Assembly: GCA_951812925.1 (NCBI GenBank)
Contig: OX638369.1
Coordinates: 56,434,228 to 56,498,227, forward strand
DNA: 64,000 nt
Origin: Calliopum simillimum
Lineage: Eukaryota > Arthropoda > Insecta > Diptera > Lauxaniidae
Reading direction: 5' to 3'
A program made the position numbers and the translations under genes. Under the pieces are notes generated by a model. That model was not told where the DNA came from. It did not search any database and saw only the letters and a list, made by a program, of their open reading frames with translations. Of this stretch, positions 11,851 to 24,297 are shown piece after piece; the first letter of the stretch is position 1; the number at the start of each line of letters is the position of its first letter.

Positions 11851-12239
11851 AATGCCTGATGGTAATACTCGGTTAAATAAATTTATCCGAACTAATGACT
11901 TAAAGATGGCATCAATATTCCTGCTATAATAAGTTATCCGTAATTTTTAAGTAATTTAAAAATGAAGTTTCCTCTTATTCAAAAATGCAAAGTAATGTTC
12001 ACTTTGCAGCGAACCATCCTTCAGTCAAGAACTGTTTAATCTTAAGGTAAAATAAAAGACAATAAAATTAACTTTATATATTTATCCTAAATATATTCTG
12101 TGTTTTCCTATTTCGATTTTGCATAAATCTTAAACTTTCCCCAGTTTAAGATTTTCAATACTTTCAGAAAAACCTCAACCAACAAAGATTCAGGCATTCC
12201 CAATAGCCCCTACATATTCACTAAGGGATGCAACCAGAA

Positions 12240-12851
12240 ATACGGGGTTAACTACATTTAGACGTTTTCGCCTGTTACACGCTATTCAACAGCGCGAATA
12301 CTTTTCGCGTTGGCTGTGGAGTTCAAGCTAGAGATCAACTAGATGATACAACTGCATATTTGAACGGGAACATCGATGAAGATATTTACATGGAGAAGCC
12401 CGAGGGATTCCAAGATAAAGAACATCCGCAAATGGTTTGCAAGTTGAAGAAAGCATTGTACGGGATAAAGCAATCAGGTCGTATGTGGAACGAGAAGTTC
12501 AATGAGATTGTAAAACAAATTGGTTTCGTTCGAAGTAATATTGATTATTGCGCTTATACCATGAATTCCAATAATGAATACATTATACTGGTGGTATACG
12601 TGGACGACATTTTGCTGGCTTGTTCCAAGATATCATCGATGCAGAGAATAAAGAAAGTCCTAAGCTCGAAGCAAAAAATAGTGGACAAAGGTCCAGCTGA
12701 TATTTTTCTGGGAACGGAAGTGGTGAGAAAAGAACCCACTGGCCCTTTACAAGTTTCCCAGAAAAGGTTAGTTTCAGAATTGCTGAGTGAACATAACATG
12801 ATAGAGTGTAGGAGTTGCAGCACTCCACTTGATCCTGGGATGAAATTCTAA
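12240..12851 (+). pseudogene. Copia reverse transcriptase, central domain
   Basis: From about 12255 the translation shows TFSPVTRYSTARILFALAVE, then a one-base frameshift near 12333, followed by LDDTTAYLNG, EDIYMEKPEGF and CKLKKALYGIKQSGRMW. The catalytic YVDD box (VVYVDDILLA) lies near 12592-12621. These are hallmarks of copia RT. An in-frame TAG near 12259 and the frameshift break the N-terminal part. A TAA at 12849-12851 ends this segment; the reading frame continues after it into the RNase H segment without a shift. Confidence 0.9.
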
Positions 12852-13514
12852 AATTGTGTAGATTGTACAAATTGCGAATTGGTAGATGCTACAAGATATC
12901 AATCACTCATTGGATCGCTGATGTACATTGCTTTATGTACGAGGCCAGACATCATATATAGTGTAAAAAAGCTATCTCAATTCAATAAAAGTCCTCATCA
13001 AGAGCATCTAACTGGAGCGAAACACATTTTGAGATACTTGAAAAACACAATCAATTTTTCGATGTCTTATGTACCAACAGGAAAGTCATTAATTGGATAT
13101 GCTGATTCTGATTGGGCAGGTTCCATAGAACGAAGATCATATACTGGAAACGTTTTCATGTTAACTGGATGTGCTATTTCATACGAAACGAAGAAACAAC
13201 AAACTGTTGCGTTAAGCACGGCTGAAGCAGAATACATGGTCATTTCAGCAGCGACTAAAGAAGTATTATATTTTCGAAATTTACTTGAAAACATCGGGTT
13301 TGGTAGGTTGGTGAAGCAAGCGACGATTCTATTTGGTGACAACGTTGGAGTTCAACAACTCGTAAGAAATCAAGTGTATCACTCAAGAAGCAAACATATA
13401 GATATACGGGTTCATCATGTACGAGAGGTATTCCAGAAAGGATCCATCAACTTAAAGTATGTTCCGTCTACTGAAAATATCGCCGACATTTTTGCCAAAA
13501 GTTTGCAGAAGTAA
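12852..13514 (+). pseudogene. Copia RT end and RNase H domain
   Basis: This is the same frame as the preceding piece, separated by a single TAA. Visible blocks are YQSLIGSLMYIALCTRPDI, HLTGAKHILRYLKNT, GYADSDWAG, SYETKKQQTVALSTAEAEYM, the SRSKHIDIRVHHVRE motif and a C-terminal end of IADIFAKSLQK. They match copia RNase H in order and spacing, including the catalytic Asp in YADSDWAG, the Glu in STAEAEY and the Asp in KHIDIR. The segment is open for 211 codons, so decay here is recent or mild compared with the 5' part. Confidence 0.9.
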
Positions 13515-13574
13515 AAAAATAAAATTTTGCATTTAAAGCTAAGAATTGAAGATGGAATTTTCATTAAGGGCGAA

Positions 13575-13757
13575 TGTTGAAATATGTAGTTTTGTACTGT
13601 AATGAAAATAACTTTGATATTTCTGTCTTAGATTGTTTTAGATTTTATGTATTTGTCATTCTGTGAAAATTATTTTTTCAATTCGATTTTCTTCTTTACA
13701 AAATAAATACGTTTTTATATTAAATTTGCTTAATTATTTTATCATATTCGTTTAACA
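13575..13757 (+). mobile_element. 3' LTR of the copia element (183 bp)
   Basis: The segment starts TGTTGAAATATG and ends CGTTTAACA, so it has the TG...CA ends and the short inverted TGTT/AACA termini of LTRs. It follows the RNase H stop by about 60 bases. The purine-rich ttaagggcgaa just before it fits a polypurine tract. An AATAAA lies inside near 13702. The call rests on position and termini because no second LTR copy was found for comparison. Confidence 0.65.
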
Positions 13758-16084
13758 ATTGACACGACTTAACTACAGTTTTTTGAAAAATATTTACGGA
13801 AGGAGTTACAAAAGTTAGAAGAAAAACAGGAAAACACTTTTGTTTGTTTTTGTTTTTTCACCATTGCACAGTGGTTCCTGCCATAGACCAAAAATAAAAA
13901 ATCGAAGTCAATATTTTCGAATGAAAAGCATATACACAAACTCTACTATAAACTAGTTTTTTAATGTATATTTTTTTTTGTTGGATCCTAACGGTACTTC
14001 TTAAAAATGGCATGCAAAGTGGGAGCACGTATACTAATAGCAAGTGCAGTGTGAGTATGTTGGGAATAGACTTTTTTATTTGTGTTTTAAAAACTAAATA
14101 AAAAGTTTTCAGATATAAATTATTTAAAATGGATATTCAAAACAAAGGTATTAGATTTGTTTTTAACTAAAAAAATTTGTATATTTTGTGGCGTACTTTT
14201 TATAAAATTATAGTTTTTCCCTTGTACTTTTTTTAGTGTTTTTCGTAAATCTATTTGTATTTCACTTAAACTTTTAGTTATTTATCTCTGCGAATTCTCA
14301 ATTGAGTCTTACATACAAGTATTGGCCCACATTTCTAGATAATAAAAATGTTTTTTGTATCTGTCCCGATGTGCCCGGCGCTGTGTAATCTCATAAAGAC
14401 CAACGCTTTCTCTTTGTGTTCGCTAAGTTTTCTGTTATACTGTTCTCGTTAAAATAAATTTATTTAATTTATTGAAGTAAACACTCTAATTTTATATATA
14501 CTTGAATATATATCACAAATTATTTTGGTTACATTTATAAATTTGGCTCGTTTCAATTTTAACTGTTTACTTAAATTTTTATTACTCAAATTTCGTGTTA
14601 CTTTGAAATTTTTGGTTTTTTTGTAATAACTTGAAAACTATAATTTTAAAGATTCTTGAATGCAGCGTTGCCAAGTTAATCGAAATTGATACCCATTTTG
14701 AAAAAAATATTTTGAGCGCTCCCCAACTTTGTATGGGAGGTAGGCGTGTCCGTGGATGTATTTTGTTCAAAATAACGAATTTGCATTGTTTTAACCCTAG
14801 AAAAATTTGTACCAAATTTCAAGCGCTTAGCTCTATTATTACTATTTATGGCCACTGTTCCCATACAAATGGACCCACTGTGCTATGGTAGGGCTATCGT
14901 TCCAATATAGCTAAGTCCCTAATTTTTCTGTTGCACGGTGTTATTGGCAAATTTCTTTCCGCAACACTGAACATACCACCTTAATCTCAATGCTTACAAA
15001 TAAAAGTAGCATTTAAAATCAAAGGCCGGAAGCTCATAAATATTCAAAACTTCAAAATGTTTTACAACAAAACCCATCATCAAGAAAATATTTGGGCTTA
15101 CAACACTCAAAACATATCTTAGTTAAATATGCAATTTACCACTTTTTACGAAAAAAAAAAAAAAAAAAAAATAGCAACTTAATAAAAACAAAAAGTTGCG
15201 ATATTAACATTTTTATTAATTATTCATGTAGATTATCGAAAAAATGTTAGTTGGTGGCCCGAAATCTATTTCAAATTAATTATTATATTCTTGTTGTTGT
15301 ATCTATTTTTTGACAATATAATTTATGTTGGGTTTCGTTTCGTTTTGTTAATTTGAATATTTATAAACAATTTAGTTATCAACGCTAAAGTAAATCAAAC
15401 TAATAAACTTATACCTATTAGCCAAGTTAATGGAGCTCAACGTCTACAACTCGCACACACACAGTGAGTTTTTATTTGAGTTAAAGTGGCTAATAGTGAG
15501 AAAAATAGTGTTGAAATTATATTGGTGTTCGTATACCTACCATAATAAAAAATCAAAATATTTAGCTATGTAGTAGGTTTTTACTCGAAGCATTAAAAAT
15601 TTTGATTTTTGGCAGGGAATTTCCAAACACCAGCGCACATTTGCCTGTATCAACTGTATGTCTACCATCAGACTTACTGTGATTTTTTCTCGATTGAAAA
15701 ATTATACAAAAATAATCATTAATCGATTTCTATCAGTAGTACCCTTAATTAATTAAGTTATTTTGGCTATTTATGCAAAACAAGTTGGTTTTTTTTTTTT
15801 GTTTGAAAAATTAATGTCAAGCATTTTTCGAGTTGTCAACATGAAGTCAGTAGTCGTTTAAAAATGTTGATATGTTAATTAAATAAATAAAAATATACAA
15901 AACAGAAAAAACCAATAGAAACAAAAACAATTTACGAAATTAATGCAAAATGTTTAGTTAATAAAAAATCAATATTTTTCACATTAACAAAGTTAATAAA
16001 TTTCAATTCATTGTGAAATTATGCACAACTGCTCTGTTTGAATACACATGAAGAAATTATTGGGAAATACTGAAGCTTTGTGTT
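13758..16084. other. AT-rich spacer, no gene seen
   Basis: There are poly-A runs (15150-15171) and low-complexity sequence. Frames near 14582-14891 are short and overlap one another on both strands without a domain. The phrases accaaatttcaagcgc and cccatacaaa near 14810-14870 are typical of decayed fly repeats. No feature is supported. Confidence 0.4.
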
Positions 16085-17245
16085 GAAAAATGTACCAGCA
16101 GAAGTTTAAGAAAGGTATCTGTAGGTTACAAAAGTATCTCTAAGATAATGAAAAGTTTATAGTAAACATGAAACACATTGATTTGTAATCTTATAGACCG
16201 TTTTGTGTTTTACAGATATTTTTTATCTTAAAGTTATTTTTGTATCTTCAAGACACATCATTATTTAAAAAATACTTTTTTATCGTCAAGATACATTTGC
16301 ATCTTATAGATACTTTTGTATCTTTGTACATTTCATCTGATAGATAGAGTAAACTATAAACATTTTCATCTTAGAGATAATTTTGTATCTTCAGTGTACG
16401 TTTTACTTTTGTTTCTAAGCGACATATTTTTATTTTAGACATATTTTTATATTTTCAAGATAAATTTACAGATACTTTTGTATTTTTGTTTTCTTTTATC
16501 TTAAATTTATCATTTTTATAAAAAGATTTGTAAAATATTTATAGTTTTCATATCTAAAATGCATATTATCATTTAAGAGATATGCACACTTAAACCATAA
16601 AGACTCATTTTCGTCTTAGGTGACTTTTTCATTTTCAAGTTAAATTTTCATCTTAAAGATATTTTTGTTTTTATAAAAAGCATTTTCATTTAAAATATAC
16701 TTTTCTGCATCTGCAGTATATATTTTCATTTAGGAGATACTTTTATATCTTCAAGCTACATTTTTACACGAGAGATGCTACAGGATACATTTTAATCTTA
16801 GAGATATTTTTGTGTTTTCGTTATAAGTTTTCAGATTTATTTGAATTTTTGAGATATATTTTCATCCTTGAGTTACTTTTTTATCTCAAAAATACATTTT
16901 CTTCTGTCAGATACTTTTATATCTTAAATTACCATTTGCGTAAAATGATTTGTTATCTTACATATTATCAAAGATGCTTCAAAATCTCCAAGAAGCATTT
17001 TCATATTGCAGGTTTGCTTTGTATCTTCAATAGAAATTTATATTTCAAATATAATATTGAAGATACATTTCTATCAATACATATTTTCATCTTATAATAG
17101 TTTTGTATCATATTTTTGTATTCTCAAGATTCAATATCATTTGAGAGATACTTTTTTATCTATTATCTTAGAGAGATTTTGTACATAAAAGATACATTTT
17201 CCAATATTTTTGTATTTTCGAGATACAACTTTGTCTTAAAGCAAC
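16085..17245. repeat. Old satellite: degenerate 'CATCTTAGAGATACTTTTGTATCTTCAAGATA' repeats
   Basis: Short units recur for over 1.1 kb with irregular spacing. They contain variants of TTTTCATCTTAGAGATA, TTTTGTATCTTCAAGATAC and ACATTTTCATCTTA. The units are themselves partly palindromic (GTATCTT/AAGATAC). Copies are strongly diverged and length-variable, so the array is old. The open frames here (16810-17188) are repeat products. Confidence 0.7.
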
Positions 17246-17312
17246 TTTAGTATTTTAGCATTAAAAAAGGGTTTTGGATTTAGTTGCCAAATGTTACCGC
17301 GGCCTATAAGGC

Positions 17313-17576
17313 CTATTGCGCTAAACTCGATAACACTTTATAAGAAGTCAGTTCAAAGACGTATGGCAGTAATGAATGCCAGCATGGCGCTTGAGGGCAT
17401 ACCCAAAAGTAGAGGAGTACACTATAGATAAAATAACGAAGTCTGTGTCTGGTTAGACTATCACATTGACATAGAATATGTTTTGCTGTTTTCTCTTCTG
17501 CATTACAGAACCTACAGAATTTAGCCTGAACTAGTTCCATGTTGGTGCACTGCTTTCTGACTGGACAGTGTCCCAT
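17313..17576 (-). pseudogene. Non-LTR retrotransposon, 3' end of ORF2
   Basis: The minus-strand frame begins MGHCPVRKQCTNMEL and contains CRFCNAEEKTAKHILCQC. This H/C-x-x-C-type cluster (C-x-x-C, then H-x-x-x-x-C) after a GHCPxRKH-type start is the C-terminal zinc-knuckle-like tail of jockey/I-type LINE polyproteins. The RNase H/RT domains that would precede it are absent. It interrupts the flank of the old satellite, whose motif resumes just beyond 17585. The clade within LINEs is uncertain. Confidence 0.7.
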
Positions 17577-17584
17577 GAGAGCAC

Positions 17585-18525
17585 TCCTTTATCTTAAAGA
17601 AACGTTTTCAGCTTCCAGATAATTTTATATCTAATTTTAAGCCAATTTCATAAAATTATTTATAAACTTAAATCGCTAATTATTCATATTTTCAATTAGA
17701 AAATATACGCATTGCAATGACATGAAGTGTTTGAAGAAAGAGAGTTATCATTTTATTATATTTTCTGAAAAATCCAAATGCCCCATCATAGTACATACTC
17801 GCTAATTGGCAAAGTGTTTTGCTAAACTTCGAACAACTTAACAATGTTTCATAAAAATTGACTAACAACGACGAAAGAGTTGCAATAATGCCTTGCAGCA
17901 AATTCAAACCCCATGTAACTGCATATAAAAAAGAGAAGCTGGTGACGAGAAAGATGATGATGACGATGATGATGTTGCAGCAACTAGTTAGGAGTGAACA
18001 TCAAGTGAACAATGAAATCAACCAAAAAAACTCACGAACAATGAGTGCTAACTGGGAAATGTACGCTTCAGGGAATTACAAGTGACTTCCCCTAAATATA
18101 CACTTGGAAAATTTTATATTTGCTAAAGTGGAACATTCACTTGCATCATTATGGGCTGGATTGAAAAATTCATTATTCAAACTAAGTCTTGGGTGGCAAA
18201 GTTCTATAATAGAGGTCGAAAACAGACCTAAAAACTCCAAGTTTCTTAGAAATTAGGAATCGAATAACATGTTTTCCATTTATACGCACTTTGGAGGCGA
18301 TAAAGACCGATAACATGACAAAACCACTATACTAATGTATCACTAGAGCTCCCCTATTTGATGATAATAACTTATACATATAACGAGGAAGACAGAAAAC
18401 ACGCCAAGCCTACCAGCTGAAAAATTTTTTTTTTTCGCCGATTCCGCTCAAATTTACCAGTATTGTAGCTTTGGTGTGCAAAATTAATAATGCTGGAGGA
18501 CTTTAGTTTCATTTAATTTCATTTA
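17585..18525. other. Spacer, no gene seen
   Basis: Satellite-like words (atcttaaagaaac, ccagataattttatatct) continue to about 17640. The rest is AT-rich with short frames on both strands near 17692-18085, including a GATGATGATG-type run at 17955-17975. No domain is recognised. Confidence 0.4.
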
Positions 18526-18760
18526 TTACTCAAGAGGAAGACATTTTACGAAAAAAGTGCACGAGGCATAAAATGTTTAGAATTGTCTGAGGAACACGTG
18601 TGATTTTTTTTAAGTTTAAAATTTTTTTTTAACCAATTTTTTAAAAAAAATTTAAAAAAAAAAGATCAAAAAACAAAAAAAATTCACCCGTATTTCTTGT
18701 ACAATTCAAAGCATTTTATGCTTTGTACACTTTTTTCGTAAGATGCCTCCTCTTGAGTAA
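18526..18760. mobile_element. Foldback/MITE, 235 bp
   Basis: The arms of about 85 bases are inverted repeats. The left arm starts TTACTCAAGAGGAAGACATT and the complement of the right arm starts TTACTCAAGAGGAGGCATCT. The match goes on through ttacgaaaaaagtg, gcataaaatg and, near the centre, gggtgaattttttt-type sequence. The middle is a poly-A/T-rich spacer. There is no coding content. Confidence 0.7.
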
Positions 18761-18827
18761 AAAAAGCCTATCGCGGGCATGTAGCAGCCAAAAACTCTCA
18801 TTTAGCGACCTATTCCCATCTTAAATC

Positions 18828-19085
18828 ATATATGAGCCCTTGATTTTGAAAGTGGTATAAGTCCATTTCGAAGCAAAAGTAATGTCATAATATGAATTAG
18901 GTGGCATTTTGTTCAGAACGAATAATACTGAATTCTGTTTTTACAGAAAGTTTACCACATTATGTGAAATTAATGGCGTTATGTTTAAAAAATAGTATCG
19001 GAAAAAAACCGATTATTACAGCACATAATGTGAATGACATTACTTTTGCCCCGAAATGGACTTCAAGGGCTCATATCATTTTAAA
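18828..19085. mobile_element. Inverted-repeat element, about 0.26 kb
   Basis: The left part reads tcatatatgagcccttga, then agtccatttcg and aagcaaaagtaatgtcat. The complement of 19022-19083 reads atgatatgagcccttgaagt, then ccatttcgg and ggcaaaagtaatgtcatt. The left arm has an extra 17 or so bases (ttttgaaagtggtataa). The short frame across it (18901-19110) has no recognisable domain. Confidence 0.55.
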
Positions 19086-19089
19086 GCTT

Positions 19090-20120
19090 ATAAATTTACC
19101 TTTAATTTAAATTTAAGGGTTTTTTTTTTGTTACAGAAAAAATGTTGGGAAGGGAAAAATAGTGGGGCCAATGAACTTTTTTTTATTATAATAAAGTGTT
19201 CTGATTATAAAAAAAAAAAAAAAAAAAATACCACTACAATTTGAATACCACTCGTCAAACCTATCAGAAGAATCTGCACGAATGAAAATTCTATTATCTT
19301 TAACCCTTTCAGGACCAACGGGATATATATGTCCCATTTGTATTTTTCATTGTCAGACCCACATTTGTTTTCGATTGGAGCCAGACAGGTCTTCGTCGAT
19401 AGAGAATAGATATAGATATTTAAGTGTGTCCAAAAAATTGAGTTTTATATCTTCAGGATCTCACAGGGTGATCCGAAATCCAAAAAATTGTGTTTTTTTT
19501 AACTAATTTTCAGTAGATTTTATCTGTAATACTGTTACATAAACGATAAGAAGCGTTTAAGTAGCGGTTTATTTTCCTATAGGATGCTTAGATAAAATGG
19601 GACACCCGTGTCCCGTTCGTCCTTAAAGGTAAAGAAGTAGGAACTTTTTTTTCGGTAAAATTTTATACTTTTGCTATTTTGCATAAAATACTGAAAAAAA
19701 TAATTTATTCGAAATAAATTAAAGAAAATAACTATGCAGAAATCATCCTTGGTGAATTTTGAACCAAATATTGTTATTTTGTGAAACAAAAATAGTCCAG
19801 CTAAACTAGGTAAACATATCTCATGTTGTTCGCAATTAAATTTGGATACAAACCAACACTTTGGATTTATGCGTTTTCCCCTTCTTTTCTTTTAATCTCC
19901 CATGAAGCCCTCATAAACCTATAAAATCCATAAAACTATTTCAAAATTTGTACTTACGTGGGCTGCTTTATATATTTCTGGCCTAGGCAGCACTAATGTC
20001 AATAGCTAAAATGTAGCAACATCATTATAAAGTTTGACATTTTTTAGCATAAACGTACTCACAACGTGTTGATGTACAAGTGCTATTTGTTTTGTTTCCA
20101 GTGAGTTAAGAAAATTAATT
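19090..20120. other. AT-rich spacer, no gene seen
   Basis: A run of 19 A near 19209-19228 and short frames without domains. The words gggacacccgtgtccc near 19598-19613 form a short hairpin, and gggatatatatgtccc near 19320-19335 is a similar one. No gene is supported. Confidence 0.4.
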
Positions 20121-20124
20121 TTTC

Positions 20125-20515
20125 CATTGATAATTTAAGCGATTGATGAATCATGGGGTTTCCAACGAAAACAAACGTTTTGTACAACTAAGTGTTCATG
20201 CAAAATCTAATGTATTGGTGTGGAACTAATGCCCAAGAATGGCTCTATCTCACGGTATGTCACATGACGATCTTACATTATCAGTTCCCGCACGGCATCA
20301 ATGTTCTCTGGCACAACGGCTGTTTTTGGACGACATTCACGAAATTCGTGTTTGAGCGAGCGTCGGCCACGATTGAATTCATTAAACCAATTGTTTACAG
20401 TGCTATAGGATGGCGCTTCATCGCCATACAAGGATTTAAGTTCATCGATGCACTCTTGTCGTGATAATCCACGTCGAAAGTTGTGAAAAAATGATCGCAC
20501 GAAAATGTTCACGAG
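20125..20515 (-). pseudogene. Mariner transposase, N-terminal fragment
   Basis: The minus-strand frame 20512-20273 contains NFRRGLSRQECIDELKSLYG, then DEAPSYSTVNNWFNEFNRGR and PENIDAVREL. It then meets a TAA at about 20270 and continues in the same frame as DRHVTYREIEPFLGIS, ILHEHLVVQNV and CFRWKPHDSSIA, with one more stop. This is the paired helix-turn-helix DNA-binding half of a mariner transposase (family pattern RSFIxxxFxRGxSxxEC...EAPSxxTVxxWF...GRPxxAV). The DD34D catalytic half is missing. No TIRs were found at either side. Confidence 0.85.
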
Positions 20516-20529
20516 TTAATTCCAGTTTT

Positions 20530-23500
20530 TTCCAAATTAATAAAAATAATAAATATGTTGTACCCCACAGGAAAATTTGAGAAACGTTGATATTCCCTAG
20601 AGGGCATACTAAGATATAACAAAAATGTTGAAGAGCATAAAATAGTTTAGGTCAGTGAAAACTTTCTTGCCCTTCAAGCTCTTTGATGAATAAATTGCAA
20701 TAGCAAGAACGAAAGCAGCAATAACTACATATATTGCAAGAAACAACGATGTCAATTGGTCATATTTTTGTACTACTTTGCACAGTGTAAATTTGGATTG
20801 TGCTTTTGTACCTACACTTCTGAGCATCTGCAGCACTGCCCCAACTCCCTACAACATTTAAGCAAACATTGTGAAATTCAAACTGCGATATTTTAGCCTA
20901 TCACAAATATTTGCATACTTTTGAGCATAACTATAAATTGCGCAGCCCCTACGCGTAAAACCTTGCTGCATTGTGTGCTCTTTTTTGTGCTACGATAATT
21001 AAAGTGCGACCCCTATATTTTGCCAACTAAACTTATTCCACAGCCTATTTCTTATTTTGCACTTTTTTGTATCTTTTTTTTTCACCTACACTCTTACCTT
21101 TTTCACTGCCATATATTTATGGCTGTGTGGTGGTAGAATGAGCCGTGGGTCTAATCAAGTGCGCTGCTCAAGTAAATAAGATTCTAATTTACGCGAATAT
21201 CACGTAAACAAATGAGTCCGGGTATAAAAACAATTGAATTCATTCACTAAATGAACGTACGATGGATGGATGGATGGATGTATGGAACCCACAATAATAA
21301 ACCAACGAAGGACAAACAAACGCATGAATGGCCGCCGGCCTCATTCATGGGGGAAAACGCACAATGCTGAGAGAAGTACAACAAAAATAAATACACCTAC
21401 GTACGTATGCGCATTCAACTAAAATACACGCCTTATACAAAAATACACTTAACATATAGGTATGTGTGTATATGTGTACCATTTGTACATTTTACAACAA
21501 ACACGTGAAGAATTTGCGCAATTTTTGTTTCAGTTTTTTGTTTGGCGTGGGCAGATTGGTTGATTAGCTGCAGCAAATGTTTAAAAACCCTCCACGTTGG
21601 GTGCCCATTTGCTCAGTTTGTGGTTTTGTTTATCTAAATATCCCATTCAATATACGGAAATAATTGTTTTCGAACACACAAGTTTCGTCTGTTTACTTTT
21701 CCACGAAATTGCAATACTACGTATGTACAACAACATTTAATTTCGCCATACACTGTAAGTAAATCTTCTTTAGACTTCTGAACTTTATAACTTCGAAATT
21801 TAAAAATTGATTTGATTTGATTTGTTTATTAAATGATCCTTAGTGCTAACAAGACGAAATCTTATAAACTAGCACTAATTAAATGATGTCTATACAGGAT
21901 ATTGAGAAACAAATAAAAGTTAATATTTAAAAAATAAAAATTATGATACTTATTCTAATTAACATAATGTTTAAAAGCGCATATTAAATTAAGTAGTGTT
22001 ACAAAGAATATTTTTTTTTTTTTTTTTTTTTGATTAATACTTTACAAAGTTATAGGTATTTTTTCGTAAAGGTCCAACAAATTTTTGGCTCTGAATTGTA
22101 AAATGATAAGAAACTTCCGAAAATGTAGGATGCTTCCATAATGAAACGTAAATGACTATTCGATAATAGTCGAAAACTATGAAATGATTTATTATTTATC
22201 GAAAGAATCGCCGATAGCGGACAGTAAAACATCTAAAAAAATATAAAAACTAAAGTAAGACTAATAAAACTAATTGTATGTAAATTTATGAATGTCAACA
22301 ATTATCGGAAAATAAAATCAAAGCTATCACCACTGTTCTGAAACCGAACTTTGATCGGAATTGACATTGAATTTGATTATTGCTAGGTGTTCCGTATTTA
22401 AATAATTAACAGTTAACCAATTGCATCTTATTTTGCGAAATGCGGTGCACCTTAAGATTGATTTGATTTCGATTTCGGAAAATAATCGGTTTCAGTACAT
22501 GTCTGTGTCTTTCATTTTTATACGAACTTAACGTTTATAAAAGTCGAAATTATCGAATAATATCGGAAAAATCGTTACAAAATCTAAAAACATCTAAAAT
22601 TATCAAGAAAAAAAAAAAATTGTTTCAAAAACTAAATATCGATAATAACACTCAGAAAACACCAAGAGTTTTGAAAAATGTTTTTAGTGTGTTTTGATCT
22701 CCTAAGCACGAACATGCTATCCGTTTTGTTGCGACAGGTCAGATATTCTGTAAGCCCGCCTTAGAAGTTATTAGTGGGCTTGTCAGAAAGATATTACTGT
22801 ATAGCTTTTGCTTAGCCCATTTCTGCCGCTCCATACAATTTTTTTTTTTTGAAAAATAAAGTATATTTTTAGACTAATTGGCGACTCCTGATTCCAAATC
22901 CGTCGTCGAAAAATTTTTACAAATTATTTTTTTTTTTTTTTTGACATCCTCCCTCCCCCCATAAGCGAAGATATTTTTTTTTTTTTACTCCACGCAACTG
23001 TCATAGGTGGAAACGGTGGTAAAAGGCAACATTTTAACGAATTTAGGGCGTTTTCTTTTCGCCAAAAAGTGTTACACTTTTTTTCTGTCAAAATTTTTTG
23101 TTCTTTTCTAAAATTTTCTAAAAATTGTTGCCTTCTGAGCATGCAAAAGTGTAACATTTTTGCACTTTTTTCAATCGACGGGGTGAGAACGTTGAATTTT
23201 TAAAAACGGCTGATATTGAAAGTTCTTATTTGGTTTTTTTATTTACAAACATTCAATTTAATTCAAATTTATGAAATTAATATAAACAAATGTCGCAATT
23301 GTAAGATACAATTTATTTTGTGGCTTGTGTGGAATTTTTTGTTCTATTCTGATTTAAAAAAAGGCAATATTTTGTCAAAATTTAGTGCAAAACTCAAAAA
23401 ATTTCACACTTCAAATAGGTAAAATTTTTTCTGGAAAAGAAAATGCTATTAGTGTCAAAAGGCTTATGGGCAGCCATTTTTCAAAAAAATCGTTCGATTA

Positions 23501-23790
23501 ATCGAAGACTTAATTTGACTCATACCTGTGCCTATCAGATATAGATTTGGCAATAAAACCTCATCATTAATTTTTGTCATTGTCATTTCTTTATATTTTT
23601 AATAATTTTTTAAAAAAAGATCTATCAACCCCCCTCTAACTACTGGAGAGGGGTGGGAAAGTGGTGAATAATATTTTCGAACAGTCAAACGATCAAAGTA
23701 TTATAAGGCACCAATTTTTTTTCTGATATCATTTACTTTCATACTCGTAGTTTAAAAAATTATTGAAAATGGCCAATGGCGCTGCTCAAA
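20530..23790. other. AT-rich spacer with simple repeats, no gene seen
   Basis: Contains (GATG)n at 21262-21278, poly-T runs near 22011-22031 and 22925-22942, and repeated ggattgatttgatttga words at about 21806-21826. Frames near 22050-23422 are short, overlap on both strands and show no domain. The 23040-23175 area repeats the word aagtgtaaca/tgttacacttt in both orientations. I see no supportable gene. Confidence 0.4.
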
Positions 23791-23799
23791 AACTTGAAC

Positions 23800-24290
23800 A
23801 GCGGCAGAAAATGGGTTAAGTGTTGCAAAAAAAAATATTACACCAGATGGCGCTTAGAAATCTTTAAATGCCTGATGAAAGACCTCTAATGAAATATTTT
23901 AACCTATTATGATTTAGCTTTTCGAAAAATGGGTCACAAAAAACCATAAAAACAGAATATAATGGGTTAAGATGTGCTAAAAAAAGTGGGATGGTAGTGC
24001 AATAATACGTTAGTCTTGAGGATTTTAGCTTAAAAACAATTTATTGTTGATGTTGAGTTAGAGATATTTTTTTTATGTACCCCGAATCAAGGCAAAAAAT
24101 TTGAGATATCGAACGACTCATTCCGAATATTTTTGAGATCGTAATAAAATATATGCCGTGATTTTTTTAAACCCTTTTTTTTTAAAAACTAGGCTATAAT
24201 GGGTTTAAGTATTCTTCAAAAATATTCTACGAAATACTTTATTAAGGATCACCAAAAACGGGAAAGCTTATCGAAAAGTCCAAGAATATT
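23800..24290. repeat. Dispersed repeat array with 'AATGGGTTAAG' modules
   Basis: Similar modules, each containing (at)aatgggtt(t)aag followed within 10 bases by aaaaaa, start near 23810, 23957 and 24195. Related copies occur at 8672-8700 and 28728-28760. Unit length is irregular and there is no coding content. Confidence 0.45.
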
Positions 24291-24297
24291 GTAAATG

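Larger units (their letters stand above)
11283..13757 (+). mobile_element. Ty1/copia retrotransposon remnant, 5' part missing
   Basis: In order on the plus strand the sequence shows the C-terminal end of a copia integrase (11283-11450), the start of the reverse-transcriptase domain (11700-11850), a non-coding interruption (about 11860-12235), the main RT and RNase H domains (12240-13514) and a 3' LTR (13575-13757). This order of integrase before RT defines Ty1/copia. No gag, protease or integrase catalytic core is visible upstream, and I found no 5' LTR matching the 3' LTR, so the copy is 5'-truncated or decayed. Stops and frameshifts make it inactive. Confidence 0.85.

Noticed and set aside
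23872..23895. Second CTGATGA...GAAA hammerhead-like match
   Set aside because: The bases between CTGATGA and GAAA cannot form stem II, and the G10.1-C11.1 pair is absent.
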